Part shown: positions 47,809 to 60,756 of the stretch, piece by piece | Layout: each line of letters starts with the position of its first letter | Numbering within the stretch: position 1 is the stretch's first letter | Source: Tamarix chinensis | Lineage: Eukaryota > Streptophyta > Magnoliopsida > Caryophyllales > Tamaricaceae | Reading direction: 5' to 3' | NCBI GenBank assembly: GCA_030549775.1 | Contig: CM060177.1 | Location: 64,732,638-64,796,637, forward strand | Length of the DNA stretch: 64,000 nt | The notes under the pieces: generated by a model | Databases searched by the model: none | Told to the model about the DNA's origin: nothing | Seen by the model: only the letters and a program-made list of their open reading frames with translations | Translations under genes and position numbers: made by a program

Positions 47809-48738
47809 TGATGAAAGCCTAAACACTCTTAGTACCCTTACTAAGAAAAGAACCAATTATCCTTTAAAAATAATTAATTATATTTGTATCATTGTCTTGT
47901 AGTACAATCAAGAAAATTGACAAATCTAGCCAAGCAAGCGGGAAAAAGACTCAAGACGGTGCTATCAAGAAACAGGAGTTTGTTGCTGAGAAGAAATATT
48001 CAAGTTCTAAATTATTAACAAAAATAAGGGCATTATCACCCAATTAGCAAAATTCTACTATTATTTTTGTTGTTTTGCTTATTTAGTTTTATCTTGTAAT
48101 AAGGGTATTAAGCAGCTAGTTAAGTGGGATTTGCCTAATCCATCATTAAACCACCTTCAAATCACCCACATCTTCCTTAATCCCACCACACCCAAGCCCA
48201 CCATTTCTCCACCTTAAAAAAAAGCCCAAACCAAAACTCACACACACGTTTCTCTCCCATCACCCGGTCCACAGCCTTAAAACCCATCCTTCAACACGGT
48301 CGAACCAAACGCGGCATCAAGGGCGCTCCCTCAGCTCGACCAAACTCTTCCATCTGCGATTATCTTCCTCTCACTCCGCCTTCTTCAACGCGCACCATCA
48401 ATGGTGATTACCCACCATTAATCCACTCTGGCCGCTCCTCCTTCTCGACCGTTGCCCAACGTTCGGCTTCCATCAACCCTAGCTAGTTGCTGCCCTATAT
48501 AAAGCTTCTATCTTTATGTAAGAAGGACAACTTGCTTGACTCGATTTCAGTATATGAAATAAAGCTATTGGCTTAATTCTTACGATTTTGCATCATTTAT
48601 TGTCGGTTTCCGGCTACCTTGTATTCTCGGCTTCGAGGATTTAGATCGGGCAGTCCCGATCACCCTATCCCTATTCATGTTTGTTGTTTTTGCGATTATT
48701 GTGTAATTTCTATTAAACTCCATTTGGAGTTCGTTTCA
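47809..48738 (+). mobile_element. 930-bp solo LTR inserted in gag of element 2
   Basis: TGATGAAAGCC...CGTTTCA with a perfect 5-bp duplication AAAGG (47804-47808 and 48739-48743). The sister element at 60745 is uninterrupted here, confirming the insertion. It has a CTATATAAAGC promoter word near 48496, a GAAATAAAGC polyadenylation-like word near 48557, and no coding sequence. No related LTR is seen elsewhere in the window. A TRIM element with no internal part is a weaker alternative. Confidence 0.9.
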
Positions 48739-48743
48739 AAAGG

Positions 48744-49955
48744 AAAATAGAACTAGTATTTGGGTGTCATAATTACTTTGAAGAAAAGAAAATTAAGGTG
48801 GCTGTAGTAGAATTTACTGAGTATGCGTCCTCTTCGTATCATAATTTGGTGTTAACTAGACGAAGGTGTGGGGAACCACCTATACAGACTTGGGCAGAAT
48901 TTAAAACTTTAATGAGAAAGAGGTTTGTGCCAAGTTACTATTATAGGGAATTGCATAAGAGGTTGCAAACTGTTAGTCAAGGAGTGAGGACAGTGGATGA
49001 TTATTATAAGGAATTAGAAGTTTTGATTATTAAGACAGGAGTTATCGAGGATGATGATGCTACCATGGCTAGGTTTCTAAGTGGATTAAATTCAGAGATA
49101 GCTGATAAAGTAGAATTATATCCTTGTGGAACCTTGAATGAGATGGTAAATATAGCTACTAAGATAGAGATTCAATTAAGGAAATCTAGGCAATATAAAC
49201 CCCCTGGGATTGGGTTTAAGACTACAGTAAGGAGAAATTTTGGAGGAAACACTTCTGGAAACTGGAAGAATAATATTAAGGTTGAATTTAAAGGTAGAAA
49301 CAATGAGGTTAAGGTAGGACAAAAGTTTGAAAAGGGTAAGAATGCGATGGCAAACCCTGTAAATGGATCAAACAGGACTAGGGATATTAAATGTTTTAGA
49401 TGTGGAGGATTAGGACATATAGCTTCTGAATGTCCAAACAAGAGAAACATTTTAATTAGAGAGTCTAGAGATATAGAATCTGAATCTGAAGAAGAAGAGG
49501 AAGAGGTCAATATAGTTGGAGAGGATGATAGTGATCTAGAAGAGGAAGTAGAATTACCAGTGAGTAGGGATCTTTTTGTGGTTCGTAGGGCTTTAAATAG
49601 TAATAAATTACCTGATTCTAATGCTATACAAAGAGAAAATACATTCCATACCAGATGTTTAATTGATGATAAGTGCTTTAACATGGCCATAGATAGTGGT
49701 AGTTGTATTAATGCTGCTAGTACCTTGTTGGTATCTAAATTAGGATTAACAACTACTAAACATCCAAAACCATATAGATTGCAATGGCTTAATGAATTGG
49801 GAGATGTCAAAGTTAGTCAACAAGTTTTAGTAAATTTAAAACTAGGAAAATATGAAGATTCTGTTTTATGTGACATAGTTCCTATGCATGCTGCTCACCT
49901 GTTGTTAGGTAGAACTTGGCAATATGATAGGAAGGTATTACATGATGGTTATTAA
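48744..49955 (+). pseudogene. Gag 3' part and protease of element 2
   Basis: Continues gag after the solo LTR: KIELVFGCHNYFEEKKIK, LMRKRFVPSYYYRELHKRL, then ATKIEIQLRKSRQYKPPG, and the CCHC knuckle CFRCGGLGHIASEC (49392-49433). An acidic ESESEEEEEEV region follows. The protease has AIDSGSCINAAS (about 49690-49720), LGLTTTKHPKPYRLQWL and CDIVPMHAAHLLLGRTW, a retropepsin with intact DSG. The frame ends in a TAA (49953) where the sister element has a lysine codon. Confidence 0.92.
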
Positions 49956-51590
49956 AATAGGTATACAGTACAGAAGGATGATAGGAAGATTGTCTTAGCA
50001 CCTATGACTCCAAAAGAAATATTGAGGATCAAACTAAAATTAAATCTGATTATAAGGAGTTATCTAAACCTAGTTTGGAGAATGATCTTAGTTCAAAGGA
50101 CATGAAAGGAACTTGTGGATTTTATGCTAAAGGTAAGGATGTAGGAAAGGAAATGAAAAGAAATGCTAATGTGTACTTGATGATTTATTAGGACTCTTAT
50201 GAGTGTTAGAGAGGAATAAGTGAAGAAATACCTAGTATAGTGAAACAGTTATTGGAAGAATATAGTGAGTTGTTTCCTAAGGACATTCCTAGTGGATTAC
50301 CTCCATTAAGGGGAATAGAACATCAAATAGATTTTATTCCAGGAGCTGTTATACCAAACAGACATGCTTATAGAGCTAATCCTGAAGAGGTTAAGGAATT
50401 AAAAAGACAGGTCTCTGAATTGTTAAGTAAAGGATACATTAAGGAGTCTATGAGTCCTTGTACAGTACTAGTGTTCTTAGTGCCTAAAAAGGATGGTAGT
50501 TGGAGGATGTGTGTGGATAGCAGGGCAGTAAATAAAATAAATATCAAGTATAGATATCCTATCCCTAGGCTTGATGAAATGTTGGATCAATTGCATGGTG
50601 CTGTTATATTTTCAAAAATAGATTTAAAAAGTGGGTATCATCAAATTAGAATGAAACCACGAGATTAGTGGAAGACAACTTTTAAGACTAATTTTGGATT
50701 ATATGAATGGTTAGTGATGCCTTTTGGGTTGTCAAATGCTCCTAGTACTTTCATGAGACTTATGAACTATGTTTTGAGGGAATTTATTGGAAAATTTGTG
50801 GTTGTTTATTTTGATGATATACTTATATATAGTAAATCTTTAGAGGAACACCTGAAACACTTAAGGATTATTTTAAATTTGTTTAAAACAGAACAACTTT
50901 ATACTAACTTAACTAAGTCTAGATTTTGTTTGGAAAGTGTGGTTTTCTTAGGATTTGTGGTAGGAAAAGAGGGTGTATCTGTAGATGAAGAAAAGGTTAG
51001 AGCTATTCAGGAATGACCTGTGCCAAAGAGTGTGACTGAAGTAAGAAGCTTTCATGGATTGTGTTCTTTTTACAGAAGATTTGTGAGAAACTTTAGTACT
51101 ATAGCTGCTCCCTTGACTGCCATAACCAAAAAGGATAATGGGTTCACTTGGGGATTAGAACAACAGAAATCTTTTGAGACACTTAAGACTAAATTAACCC
51201 AAGCACCTATGCTGAGTCTTCCTGACTTTGAAAAGATGTTTGAATTAGATTGTGATGCTTCAGGGTTAGGAATAGGGGCTGTACTTTCTCAAGAGGGAAA
51301 GCCCATAGCTTATTTTAGTGAGAAATTAAATGGTAGTACTTTGAATTATTCTACTTATGAAAAAGAACTGTATGCTTTAGTAAGGGCTTTGGAAGTGTGG
51401 CAACATTATTTGTGGCATAGAGAATTTGTAATTAATACTAATCAGGAAGCTATTAAGTATTTAAAAAGTCAATCAAAGTTAAATAGAAGACAAGGTAGAT
51501 GGATAGAATTTATTGAGAGTTTTCCTTACATAATTAAGTATAAGAAAGGTAGTGATAATATAGTTGCAGATACTTTATCTAGGAGATATG
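49956..51590 (+). pseudogene. Reverse transcriptase and RNase H of element 2
   Basis: After a frameshift near 50020 and stops at 50189 and 50207 the Pol frame continues from about 50222. [71 protein letters not shown] and the catalytic YFDD at 50807-50818. RNase [21 protein letters not shown] (first Asp near 51247), [16 protein letters not shown] and a VADTLSRR end at about 51580. Stops at 50666 (GAG-like to TAG) and 51014 (TGG to TGA) interrupt it. Catalytic residues are otherwise intact. Confidence 0.93.
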
Positions 51591-52872
51591 CTTTATTAAA
51601 TGCTGCTGACACTACTTTATTAGGTTTTTCTAGTATTAAACTATTATACTTAGAAGATATTGATTTTAAAGAAATCTATAAAAGGTGTGAAGTTTCATCA
51701 CAAGGAAAGTATTTTATTAATGAAGGTTATTTGTTTAGGGAAAATAGGTTGTGTATTCCTGCATGCTCTTACAGAGGTTTATTAATTCAAGAAGCTCATA
51801 GTGGTGGGTTAATGGCACATCTAGGATCTCAGAAAACTTTAGATGTTTTAATTGATCATTTTTACTGGCCACACATGAAAAAGGATGTTTTAAAATATTG
51901 TGTTAATTGTATTGCTTGTAGGCAGGCAAAAACTACTTCAAAACCTTTTGGTTTATATACTCCCTTACCTGTCTCTAACCATCCTTGGGTTGATGTATCT
52001 TTGGATTTTGTTTTAGGATTACCTAGGACTAATAGAGCTAAGGATTCAATAATGGTTGTAGTAGATAGGTTCAGTAAAATGGCTCATTTTATACCTTGTA
52101 ATAAAACAAATGATGCTGTAGCAGTAGCTGAATTATTTTTTTCTAATGTGGTTAAATTACGTGGTATTCCTAAGACTATAGTTTCAGACAGAGATGTTAA
52201 GTTTTTAAGTCATTTCTGGAAGGTTTTGTGGGGAAAATTAGGGACTAAGTTATTGTTTTCTACAACTTGTCACCCTCAAACTGATGGACAAACTGAGGTA
52301 GTAAATAGAACATTAGGAAACATGTTAAGAGCTGTCCTTGGAAAGAATCTTAAACAATGGGAATATGTTTTACCTCAAGTGGAATTTGCTTATAATAGGA
52401 CTTTACATTCTACAACTAATAAAACTCCATTTGAGATTGTGTATGGTTTTAATCCTTTAACTCCTTTAGATTTGAGTCCTTTGCCTCATGCTGAATTGTA
52501 AAATTTTGACGCTGAATCTAGAGCTGATAATATGAAAAGGTTACATGAGACTGTAAGTCAACAGATTAACAAAAAGGTGCAACAGATGGCTGAACATGCT
52601 AATAAAAGAAGGAGAAAAATGATTTTTAAATCTGGAGACTTAGTCTGGGTTCACCTTAGGAAAGAAATGTTTCCAAATTTTAGAAAGTCAAAGTTGGACT
52701 CTAGAGGAGATGGATTGTTTACTATGTTAGAGAAAATTAATGATAATGCTTATAAGATTGATTGACCTGTTAAATTTGGGAATGTGAGTAATACTTTTAA
52801 TGTGGCTGATCTTAGTCCATTTCTGGGACTTATTCAGGTTTCAGAGGCGAAACCTTTCCAAGAAGAGGGGAA
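51591..52872 (+). pseudogene. Integrase of element 2
   Basis: HHCC zinc-binding region ([19 protein letters not shown] then YCVNCIACR), catalytic Asp in [12 protein letters not shown], second Asp in [15 protein letters not shown], Glu in [19 protein letters not shown]. The C-terminal domain has GDLVWVHLRKEMFPNFRKS and NTFNVADLSPF. No chromodomain follows. Stops at 52499 and 52763 break the C-terminal part. The polypurine tract lies at 52861-52872, so coding essentially reaches the 3' LTR. Confidence 0.93.
52861..52872 (+). other. Polypurine tract, element 2
   Basis: AGAAGAGGGGAA immediately before the 3' LTR. Confidence 0.85.
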
Positions 52873-53726
52873 TGATATGAATCTTAAGAACTTATATTTA
52901 ATTAATTTTGAAAATTGCTGTGAATTATTTACTTATAATTGTTTGTCTTATTTGGTGAATAAATAGGAGTGTAATGCAGCATATGGACTTTGTGGATCTT
53001 TGGATGTAGTTGCTGGAATGTGCAGATTATGTATCTGAAGTGTGTAGATTATGTAATTTTTTGTTAATTAATTGTAATCCCATATGATGCATTCGTCGGT
53101 CGAAATTGGCTAATGGAAATTAGGTCGGTTGTATAATCCGCCACCCGGTCCTTAATTTTGGACTAGATAGATTGTGGATTAATCAATCCTTAATAGCCAT
53201 GATTAGCTAAAGTGTTATTTTTAGCTGATGGGAATTAAGTCTTAAACTTAATTTGTATTTGGGACATTTTATTTTGTGGATTAAGTGGGCTGGTCGACTA
53301 TTTATGTGGCCCAAAGTAATAAGGCCGTTCGTCCTTTCTGTTGTAAACCTGGCCGTGTATTCGTTGGCCTGTATTGTGTATTTTTACGTCGTTATACGGG
53401 CTGTAATACGCATATAAATAGCCTGGTATACGTGTAATGGACGGCAATTCTTTTTGACAGAATATTTGGCTGAGTTCTCGATTCTTCTCTCGACTTGTCT
53501 CTCTCTCTCGGTGATTCTCTCGCTCGCTCTTCTTCTCTGAATCTTCTCTTTTACTTTGATCGATCTTGATCATTCTTTCTTCAAATTTCAGTTGCCATTG
53601 TACAAACTGTGCCTCTAAATCTTTGGGTCTTCCTTTGGAGTTGTTCCTTAGGCTGAACCGGCGAATCGAACTTCACGCTCGATTAATCTTTCGATCTTTC
53701 TGAGAAACCCTAACAGGTTTCCATCA
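52873..53726 (+). repeat. 3' LTR of element 2
   Basis: 854 bp, same length as the 5' LTR. TATAAATA at 53413-53420. The target duplication CTACC follows. Confidence 0.96.
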
Positions 53727-53752
53727 CTACCTTTCATTAGATATAATCATAA

Positions 53753-53814
<62 letters not shown>

Positions 53815-55725
53815 AATAGAGGCTTTTATTGTTATTTATTTTAGCAATGATAAAATTTTTAATATAATTTTTATCTACTAATATTAATTTTTATTTATTT
53901 TTACCATTCTTTATATAATAATAATTATTATTATTATTAAGTAATTAAATAATTTATAATTATCTATAATTGTTATTAATATTTTTAGCATTAATAATAA
54001 ATTAACTTAAAATAAAACCAACGCTGAGTTTATTATCATGCAATCGGAAAACTATATAGACCATATAAACAAAATAAAAATACAACTTCATATACAAATA
54101 ATAAGATACCAAAAGTCTTCTCCTTAGATCAATAAATAAATTCAATAAAAGCATTGACTAGCCAACCACACTTTTCAAGACAGTGGAACAAATATTTAGA
54201 TTTGAATGTGACATATTTGGGAGATAGGGCAGGGGAAGAACCAAGACAAGAAAAAAAAAGCCAAGCAAATCATTACATAGGATTAGAAAATGGTTTCTAC
54301 TTGCACACTTTAATCTAAGAATATGATCCAACACAAGCATCATCAAAAAGTAGATAAAATTACCTTAAAAAAACAAGCCATCATGCCATGCAAAGAAGAA
54401 AAATATATTATAAAATTGACAACAAATCTTCACCAAAGCTAACCCATTAAAAATTCGTGCTAATAACTTAGCAGTCATTATCATGGAATTACATTATATT
54501 CTACTAGTCGTGTTTATCAAACGGAAATAAATTTTGATATCGAAAAAATTAATATGCAACTTATTTTATAATAAATTACAATTTTCATTTGACTTCATTT
54601 GATATGAATTGTTACTTTCAAAAATTAAATACTTTATTACATTATTTGCTTATAGTACTTAAATATGAACAAGGTCTAACTACACCCAAACTTAGTTAAA
54701 ATTCAAGAACCATCTAAAGCCTATCCACTTTTTATAAATCAAACAGCATAGTATCTCTTACGGATTAGATCCATTAAAAATTAATAATACCATAAATGTC
54801 ATTACCTTCCATCCATTTTGCTAAACAACAACTCTCTTAATTAAAAAAAAAACTCTGCATGCATACCTGAGATTATTCCATTAGATCACTCAAAATTAGA
54901 TGTAAAGATATTGAAGTAAAGCTACCTGTCATTTTGTAATGGACTCTACCATCTCTCCTTTAAACGAGATATATCAAGTCTAGCAATACCAATTACAATA
55001 GAGGCCATATTGATGAAGTCCTATCAGATAATAGAATCCATAAAATTTCTCCTACAAGTGAATTTACTCTAATATTAAGGAATACGCCATTGGAATAATA
55101 CTTACAAATTAATATTAAGCCGATGAAAAAATTAATACATAGTTACATACTTGATATAAGATGTATATATATCAGATTTTGGGTGGTTTAAGAAATCCAA
55201 TAAGAGAAATAATTTCCACAATTAAAGAGAAAAAAGAAGAAAATAAAAGCATCTAGAAATGCCAAACTTCCAAACTAAGAAGCCAAGCTATCATAAATAT
55301 ACATTAATTATTTACTAAACAGATATTCCCATTCAACCATCCATCAGAGATAATATTAGTTCACAAGTTCTGTAAATAGATTTACTTTCTTCAACCTATT
55401 AAATCTATAAATAGATTTATTTTCTTCAACCTGTTAAATCTATAATCTGTTGAGAAAAATTGTTACAATCTAAATATTTACTCATTTTCACCCCCTTTAG
55501 TTTTAAGGATTCCATCTTGTAAGACATAAAATAACCACAACAGCAAACTTACGCACTTACACATGTATTTTGAACACCTACACAAAACACCAATTAGAAA
55601 ACAACAAAGGATCTAAAAAATCAATTTTTTACATACCCATGTGCTTTAATTTACCAACATACAAATCAACAACAATAATAGTAAACTTTTAGAGCAAAGA
55701 AACCCTCTTGTTACTCACTTTTTTT
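53727..55725 (-). repeat. Right arm of giant inverted repeat, distal part
   Basis: Reverse counterpart of 29757-31560. Clear blocks include GCATTGACTAGCCAACCACA (54152) against 31217-31236, and CCAACGCTGAGTTTATTATC (54018) against the left arm near 31350-31370. The homology ends near TTACTCACTTTT at 55725, opposite 29757. The minus-strand frame 54346-54158 mirrors the left-arm frame at 31037. Confidence 0.8.
53749..53809. repeat. (AAT)n/(ATT)n double microsatellite
   Basis: About 9 AAT units followed directly by about 11 ATT units, a perfect inverted simple repeat, 20 bp downstream of the element 2 target duplication. Confidence 0.85.
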
Positions 55726-56148
55726 TCCACATTCTTCAATTTCTCCGATACATTAATTTAAATGATTTCACAAAGAGAAATCACTCCAAAGAAGTCAAAG
55801 GAAATGCTTATAGAAAGCAGAACTAAGGCCCTCAACCATTGCTGATGCAATCATCCAACATTAACCGTACTACTGAAAAGTTAATACACAAGAAACCATT
55901 CATCTAACTATATATCTGAGATGAATAAATAAAAGAAACAAAAACACATTAAAATTAAAGCTTGAACTTCATTACCAAGCTACTCCAAACATTATTGTTA
56001 AGACAAAAAAGAGAGGATGAAGAGTGCTTATTTATAGTTCATCAAAACACCATCTTTGATGTGTACAAAAGACACATGGAAAACATGAAGACATATGTTG
56101 ATGGCTAGCCACAATTGTTTCCACATTTTTCGTTCCTTGTAGATACCC

Positions 56149-56151
<3 letters not shown>

Positions 56152-56199
<48 letters not shown>
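56152..56199. repeat. (AT)n microsatellite
   Basis: About 24 uninterrupted AT units. Confidence 0.95.
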
Positions 56200-56202
<3 letters not shown>

Positions 56203-57662
56203 GAATAAGAATCAAAATAGCAAAAGAAACTACACCAAATAACTCTTCACACAACATATACCCTTGATATGCTAGGAAAAATTGCTATAGAGAACCATTA
56301 TGCTGCTTTATTTTAAAGATAATCAACTAAAAAATAAGACATGTAAGCTAAAACACCTGGCCATTGCTTAATATCACATCAACTCAAAATCCAACAATAT
56401 CAACCAATTCAACGATCTTCAAGTTACTTTTAAGAGGTGTTGTGACCCTTGAACTTTTTTCCAAAGAAAAAGGAAACATAAATATATAAGCAATGATTTC
56501 CGGACTACACAAGCAAAAGTAGTTGATCCCATTAATGGAAATTGAGTCCTTCAATTCAAATAAAAAATTGATCTTCAATTATATCCATCTGATTAAGAAT
56601 ATGACTATGCAATTATTGTGTCAGTGATTGAAAATTACAAATAAAATAAAATCTAAAACAAGTGAAAGAAATCATAAAAAGAAGATATAGGATGGATCTT
56701 CTCAAGATGGATACACTTTCATTTATAGAAAAACAATCATGATAGAAAAATAAAGTACATGATTAAATGCCACAATTATAATGGAATAAGTCGAAGATGC
56801 AAAGAATTGAATGTATCCACCCATATTCCTTTCTTAGCAAGCACGGTGTGCACACATGTAGAAGCAACAAGTACTAAGGGGAAAGAGGAAGAGAAAATGG
56901 TTAGATGTAAACAAGAGACTTTCTAATTTCCTTCATTATTTGCTCCTTTATTTCATAAAAATCTATCTTTCAATCCTAGTAATAAAACTAAAATTATAGT
57001 CTCAATTTATTATCTTCATTCTGTAGGTAAATGAGGGTTCAAAGCTAAACTCTTAGTATCTTAATTGATGCAAAGTATATAACATGAACCAAATCAAATA
57101 CACGTATATTCTTATCAACCTCCATGTCATCTTTTTCAACTTGGGTATAATAAATCTAATTCATGGTGACAATATAGATAGAAAAATAATTATGGAAACA
57201 AAAATGTAAAAACTTTCGATAAATAGAAGTAATATCACCACACATAACATCCTTAAAGGAAATACCAAGCTGATTAGGAAAATGCAGTAGCAAACTGAAA
57301 GTAGTATTATCGATTGAAGTAGTTAAAAGTTAAGTAATGGAAAACATTTTCTTTTAAGTTAGCGATTACGCATACAAGTAATTCTTTAACTATAGCACAC
57401 CAGCAAGCTCTATCAACATAATACATTAAAAATAAAATAAAATAAAATAAAATTAACTTTGAATGCAAAAATATTCACACCTCTCTTTATCATAGCTTAA
57501 TATATAAAAAATCGAGGTGTTAAGTAAACGTATCGACATCTAAATACAAGGTACCTTAGTTGGACTAAAGATAATATTCCTTAAACTTACCACACATTTA
57601 TTAGTATTATGAGCATAGGTCATCCCTCCCTTACGCCTTGGTGATATTCTTTTTATTCTTCT

Positions 57663-57668
<6 letters not shown>

Positions 57669-57695
<27 letters not shown>
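57669..57695. repeat. (CT)n microsatellite
   Basis: About 13 CT units followed by a C-run. Confidence 0.9.
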
Positions 57696-57696
<1 letters not shown>

Positions 57697-58314
57697 CCCC
57701 TCCCTACTTGAGCCATTCTTTGACCAAATAGGTTTGATACATGGATTTAGTGGGTTTGATCATAAAATATTTTTAGCCTATGTCCATTCACTTTCAAATA
57801 TTAGAAACTCCACTACACCACAACACCAAGAGGAGAGACATTAGTGACAATAAAGGAGTCTAAGATTGACGTTCACCAATAAACAATTTTAGATGTTATA
57901 ATTTAAATATTATAAATGACTAATAGAAAAAAATGCAATATTAAATTAAATTTATAAATAAAATAATTAATAATTCCATCTATAAATGGTGAAAATAAAC
58001 ATAAAATAATATGCAAAAAATAATTATTATTTTAAGCATAAGTTATAATAAAATAATAGGTCAAACACAAAGGTATTAAATAGAAACCAACATAGAAAAA
58101 AAATTAGAGAAGGATGTCTTATAACAAATGTTGTTTATATTATTTTATTAATTTATAAAATAAAAATTAAGATTTCAAATTATTATTTTCGATTGGTAAA
58201 GAACAAAGAAAAGATCAATGATAAAAATAAAATGGAAGTAACAATTCATTTTGAAAAAGACAAATTATTTACAAATTATCAATTCGTTATTTTTTCCATT
58301 AGTAGTAGTAATTT

Positions 58315-58358
58315 GTCGTCGTCGTCGTCGTCATCATCATCATCATCATCATCATCAT
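58315..58358. repeat. (GTC)n(ATC)n compound microsatellite
   Basis: About 6 GTC units run directly into about 9 ATC units. The 90-codon frame across it owes its serine run to the repeat and is not supported as a gene. Confidence 0.9.
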
Positions 58359-58740
58359 TATTAGATAAGAATAAAATTTATATCATGGGTGCCTTGCATC
58401 TTGTGTTTTCTATATGGAACCTAAATTATTTAAAAAATATATATACACATAAAATAATAAGCTAAATATTCACAAGCCTAAATAAAAATGTATCACCTAA
58501 TTATCATTTTTAATCCCTGATTAGGGGTATATCATTTTTCTTAGAAGTGTTGCCATCAATAGCAGGTTTTTGGCTAATTTTTTTCTAGTTGTCCCGAACA
58601 AATGTCAAATGAAAACTAAAATTATATTAATGGTTATTACTTTTACAACAACAAGACAATTTAGAACATATTACATCCTCTCTATATTTCCTTATCACAA
58701 AAGACTATCCAAAAAGTTCATTGAATCAAAAGAAACCATC

Positions 58741-59596
58741 TGATATATATCTCCATAATTTGTACTTAAATAATTCTATTAATTGTTATAAATTATATTT
58801 CACATATAATTACTTTTCTTATTGTGATTAATTAGGAAATTAAATTAGGATATGGGAGATGGATCAAGATGATTTGTTGTGTGTAGCTGCTACTGGGTGC
58901 TGTTGGTTACAAAAATTTACTGTATTAATATGTTGATTATCCCATATAATGCATTCGCCGGCATACTTTAGCTAATAGGAATTAAGGTGGTCGTGTTATC
59001 TGCCACCCGACCCATATTTACTAGGTTAGTAGGATTGTGGATTATGCAGCCCTTGGTAACCATGATTAGCTAGCAAACTTTAGTTGATGGGGATTAATTT
59101 GTAAATCCATTAATTTGGATTAGTGTACATTTCTAATTTTCTTTGAAGTTGGGTTGTTTCTTTTTTTTCTCCAACTCCACGATCTATTGTTGTGGGCTGA
59201 TATGTTGTAATTATGCATGAGCCCATTGTTTGTATATAGGTTGTATATGTGTATTGTATATGCCTATATAAAAGGCGTATACCAGACTGTATGTGTATTA
59301 TCTTTGGTGGAATACATTTTTGGTCGATCCTTTTTTCTAGAATTCTCTCGACTTCTCTCTCTATTTCGCGATTTTCTCATTCGCATCTTCTTCTTCTTCC
59401 TCAATCTTCTTCCTTGATCTGCTTCTCGATCTTTTCTATTAAACGAACTTTAGTAGCCATTAATTTAACTACGCTTTTAGTTTTTCTAGTCTTCCTTTGG
59501 ATTAAAAATCCTTAGGCTTATTTTCTTGTGCGAATCGAACCCCGCGCTCGATTTACGATTCGGCGAAAACTAGTGAAACCTATCCAGGCTTCATCA
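58741..59596 (+). repeat. 5' LTR of element 3
   Basis: 856 bp, TGATATATATC...TTCATCA. TATATAAA at 59265-59272. It shares blocks such as CCCATATAATGCATTCGCCG and the CTCTCGACTTCTCTCTCT leader with element 2 LTRs. Confidence 0.93.
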
Positions 59597-59598
59597 TT

Positions 59599-59610
59599 TG
59601 GTATCAGAGC
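59599..59610 (+). other. tRNA-iMet primer-binding site, element 3
   Basis: TGGTATCAGAGC, two bases after the LTR, as in element 2. A leader of about 720 bp without supported genes follows. Confidence 0.93.
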
Positions 59611-60330
59611 CTCGAATCTTCGAGTGCTTGTGGTTTAATTCATTTGTTGCTGAAATTTATTGTTCTTTTCTTTATTCTTGAGTTCGCTAACCCTTGGTTC
59701 TGAAGTGTTGATTCTAGGGTTTGCAACTGACAAGAATCGAACGATTCTTGTCGCGATTGAGCCGGCGGTGAAGAAATTGTCCTGATGGAGGCGACAGTAC
59801 TTGGAAACCCTAAGTAACTATTGGAACGAATTCTCAGTTAGGGTTTAGTCGAGATTCTTGAATCTTGACAGTATTCGATAAATACTTCCCAATCGGTAAA
59901 CTCAATCCTTTCTTTTCTAAATCCTTCAATTACTGGACATCATGTTTGATATTATTATTATGATTTGATACTCTACTTACTCTTTAAATAGTGCGTAGGT
60001 ATTAATTAAGTACCGGCGAACCTTTGGTTCTAGAAAGGGTCCTATCTCATTATTCGGCTTAACCACCAACATTTGCTAGCGCTGTTATCTTGTTCCTTTT
60101 TTGAAATATTCCTACTTTGCTTGGATCAACAACTACTTGAATTTACTGTGTTGTTCTAATAGATTCTCCTAATTTTGTGATTGTGCTACGATTATTTAAT
60201 ATAATTGTGATCAATTTGTTGTTTTGGTTGGATTGATAGTAAAGTGTGCTATTCTTTGTGAATTGATTGTTTATCTGTGTTTCTCTTATTCTTTATAAAG
60301 TAAATATCGATAGGATTCATAAGATCTAAC

Positions 60331-60756
60331 AATGGCCAATCTGTGAACCAATCTGTATCTGTATCTAGTAATGATCTGTTACAGACTCTTAGAACATTTT
60401 AAGAATAAATGACTGCCCAATTGGCTATTTTATCTGCTAACCTAGAGCAGAGGATAGGAGAGCAAGAAATTAGAATCAATGATTTGTTGAATAATAGGAT
60501 AAATGACCAACATGCTGGGGTATTAAAAAGGGCTCCCATGGACCCTAGAAATAGGATCCCACCTTTAAATAACTTAGAAGAACTAGAAGATCAATTATCC
60601 AATAATAGTGATAGGAGACCAAGATAGGTTAATAGGCAGGAAAGAGAGTTAGATCTAGTTGATAGGAACCTAGGTAACCTTAAATTTAATATACCTGGAT
60701 TCAATGGGAGGAATGACCCTGATTATTACTTTGAGTGGGAAAGAAAGATAGAATTA
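60331..60756 (+). pseudogene. Gag of element 3, 5' part
   Basis: Homologous to 47392-47808: NNGQSVNQSV, then LRTF followed by two stops where element 2 has glutamine codons (TAA at 60400 and 60406), then MTAQLAILSANLEQRIGEQE and, after TAG 60625, IPGFNGRNDPDYYFEWERK. The family start codon is missing: the equivalent of ATG 47392 is AGA. Unlike element 2 there is no insertion in the gag core. Confidence 0.88.

Larger units (their letters stand above)
45845..53726 (+). mobile_element. Ty3/gypsy LTR retrotransposon, nearly full set of domains (element 2)
   Basis: 7,882 bp with 854-bp LTRs (45845-46698, 52873-53726) and a perfect 5-bp duplication CTACC (45840-45844, 53727-53731). Contains a tRNA-iMet primer site, gag with CCHC, protease, RT, RNase H, integrase, polypurine tract and LTR, apparently as one Gag-Pol frame. 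It is dead: a 930-bp solo LTR splits gag, a one-base loss near 50017-50028 shifts the frame, and stops occur at 49953, 50189, 50207, 50666, 51014, 52499 and 52763. By hand count the LTRs differ at about 30 sites, mainly transitions. Confidence 0.96.
55726..58740. other. Unassigned AT-rich DNA
   Basis: No gene, LTR or recognisable transposon fragment seen. It contains an AT microsatellite (56152-56199), a TC microsatellite (57669-57695) and a GTC/ATC tract (58315-58358). Short open frames here are low-complexity or lack any motif. Confidence 0.5.

Noticed and set aside
49172..49810. 212-codon minus-strand frame
   Set aside because: Antisense shadow of the gag/protease frame of element 2.
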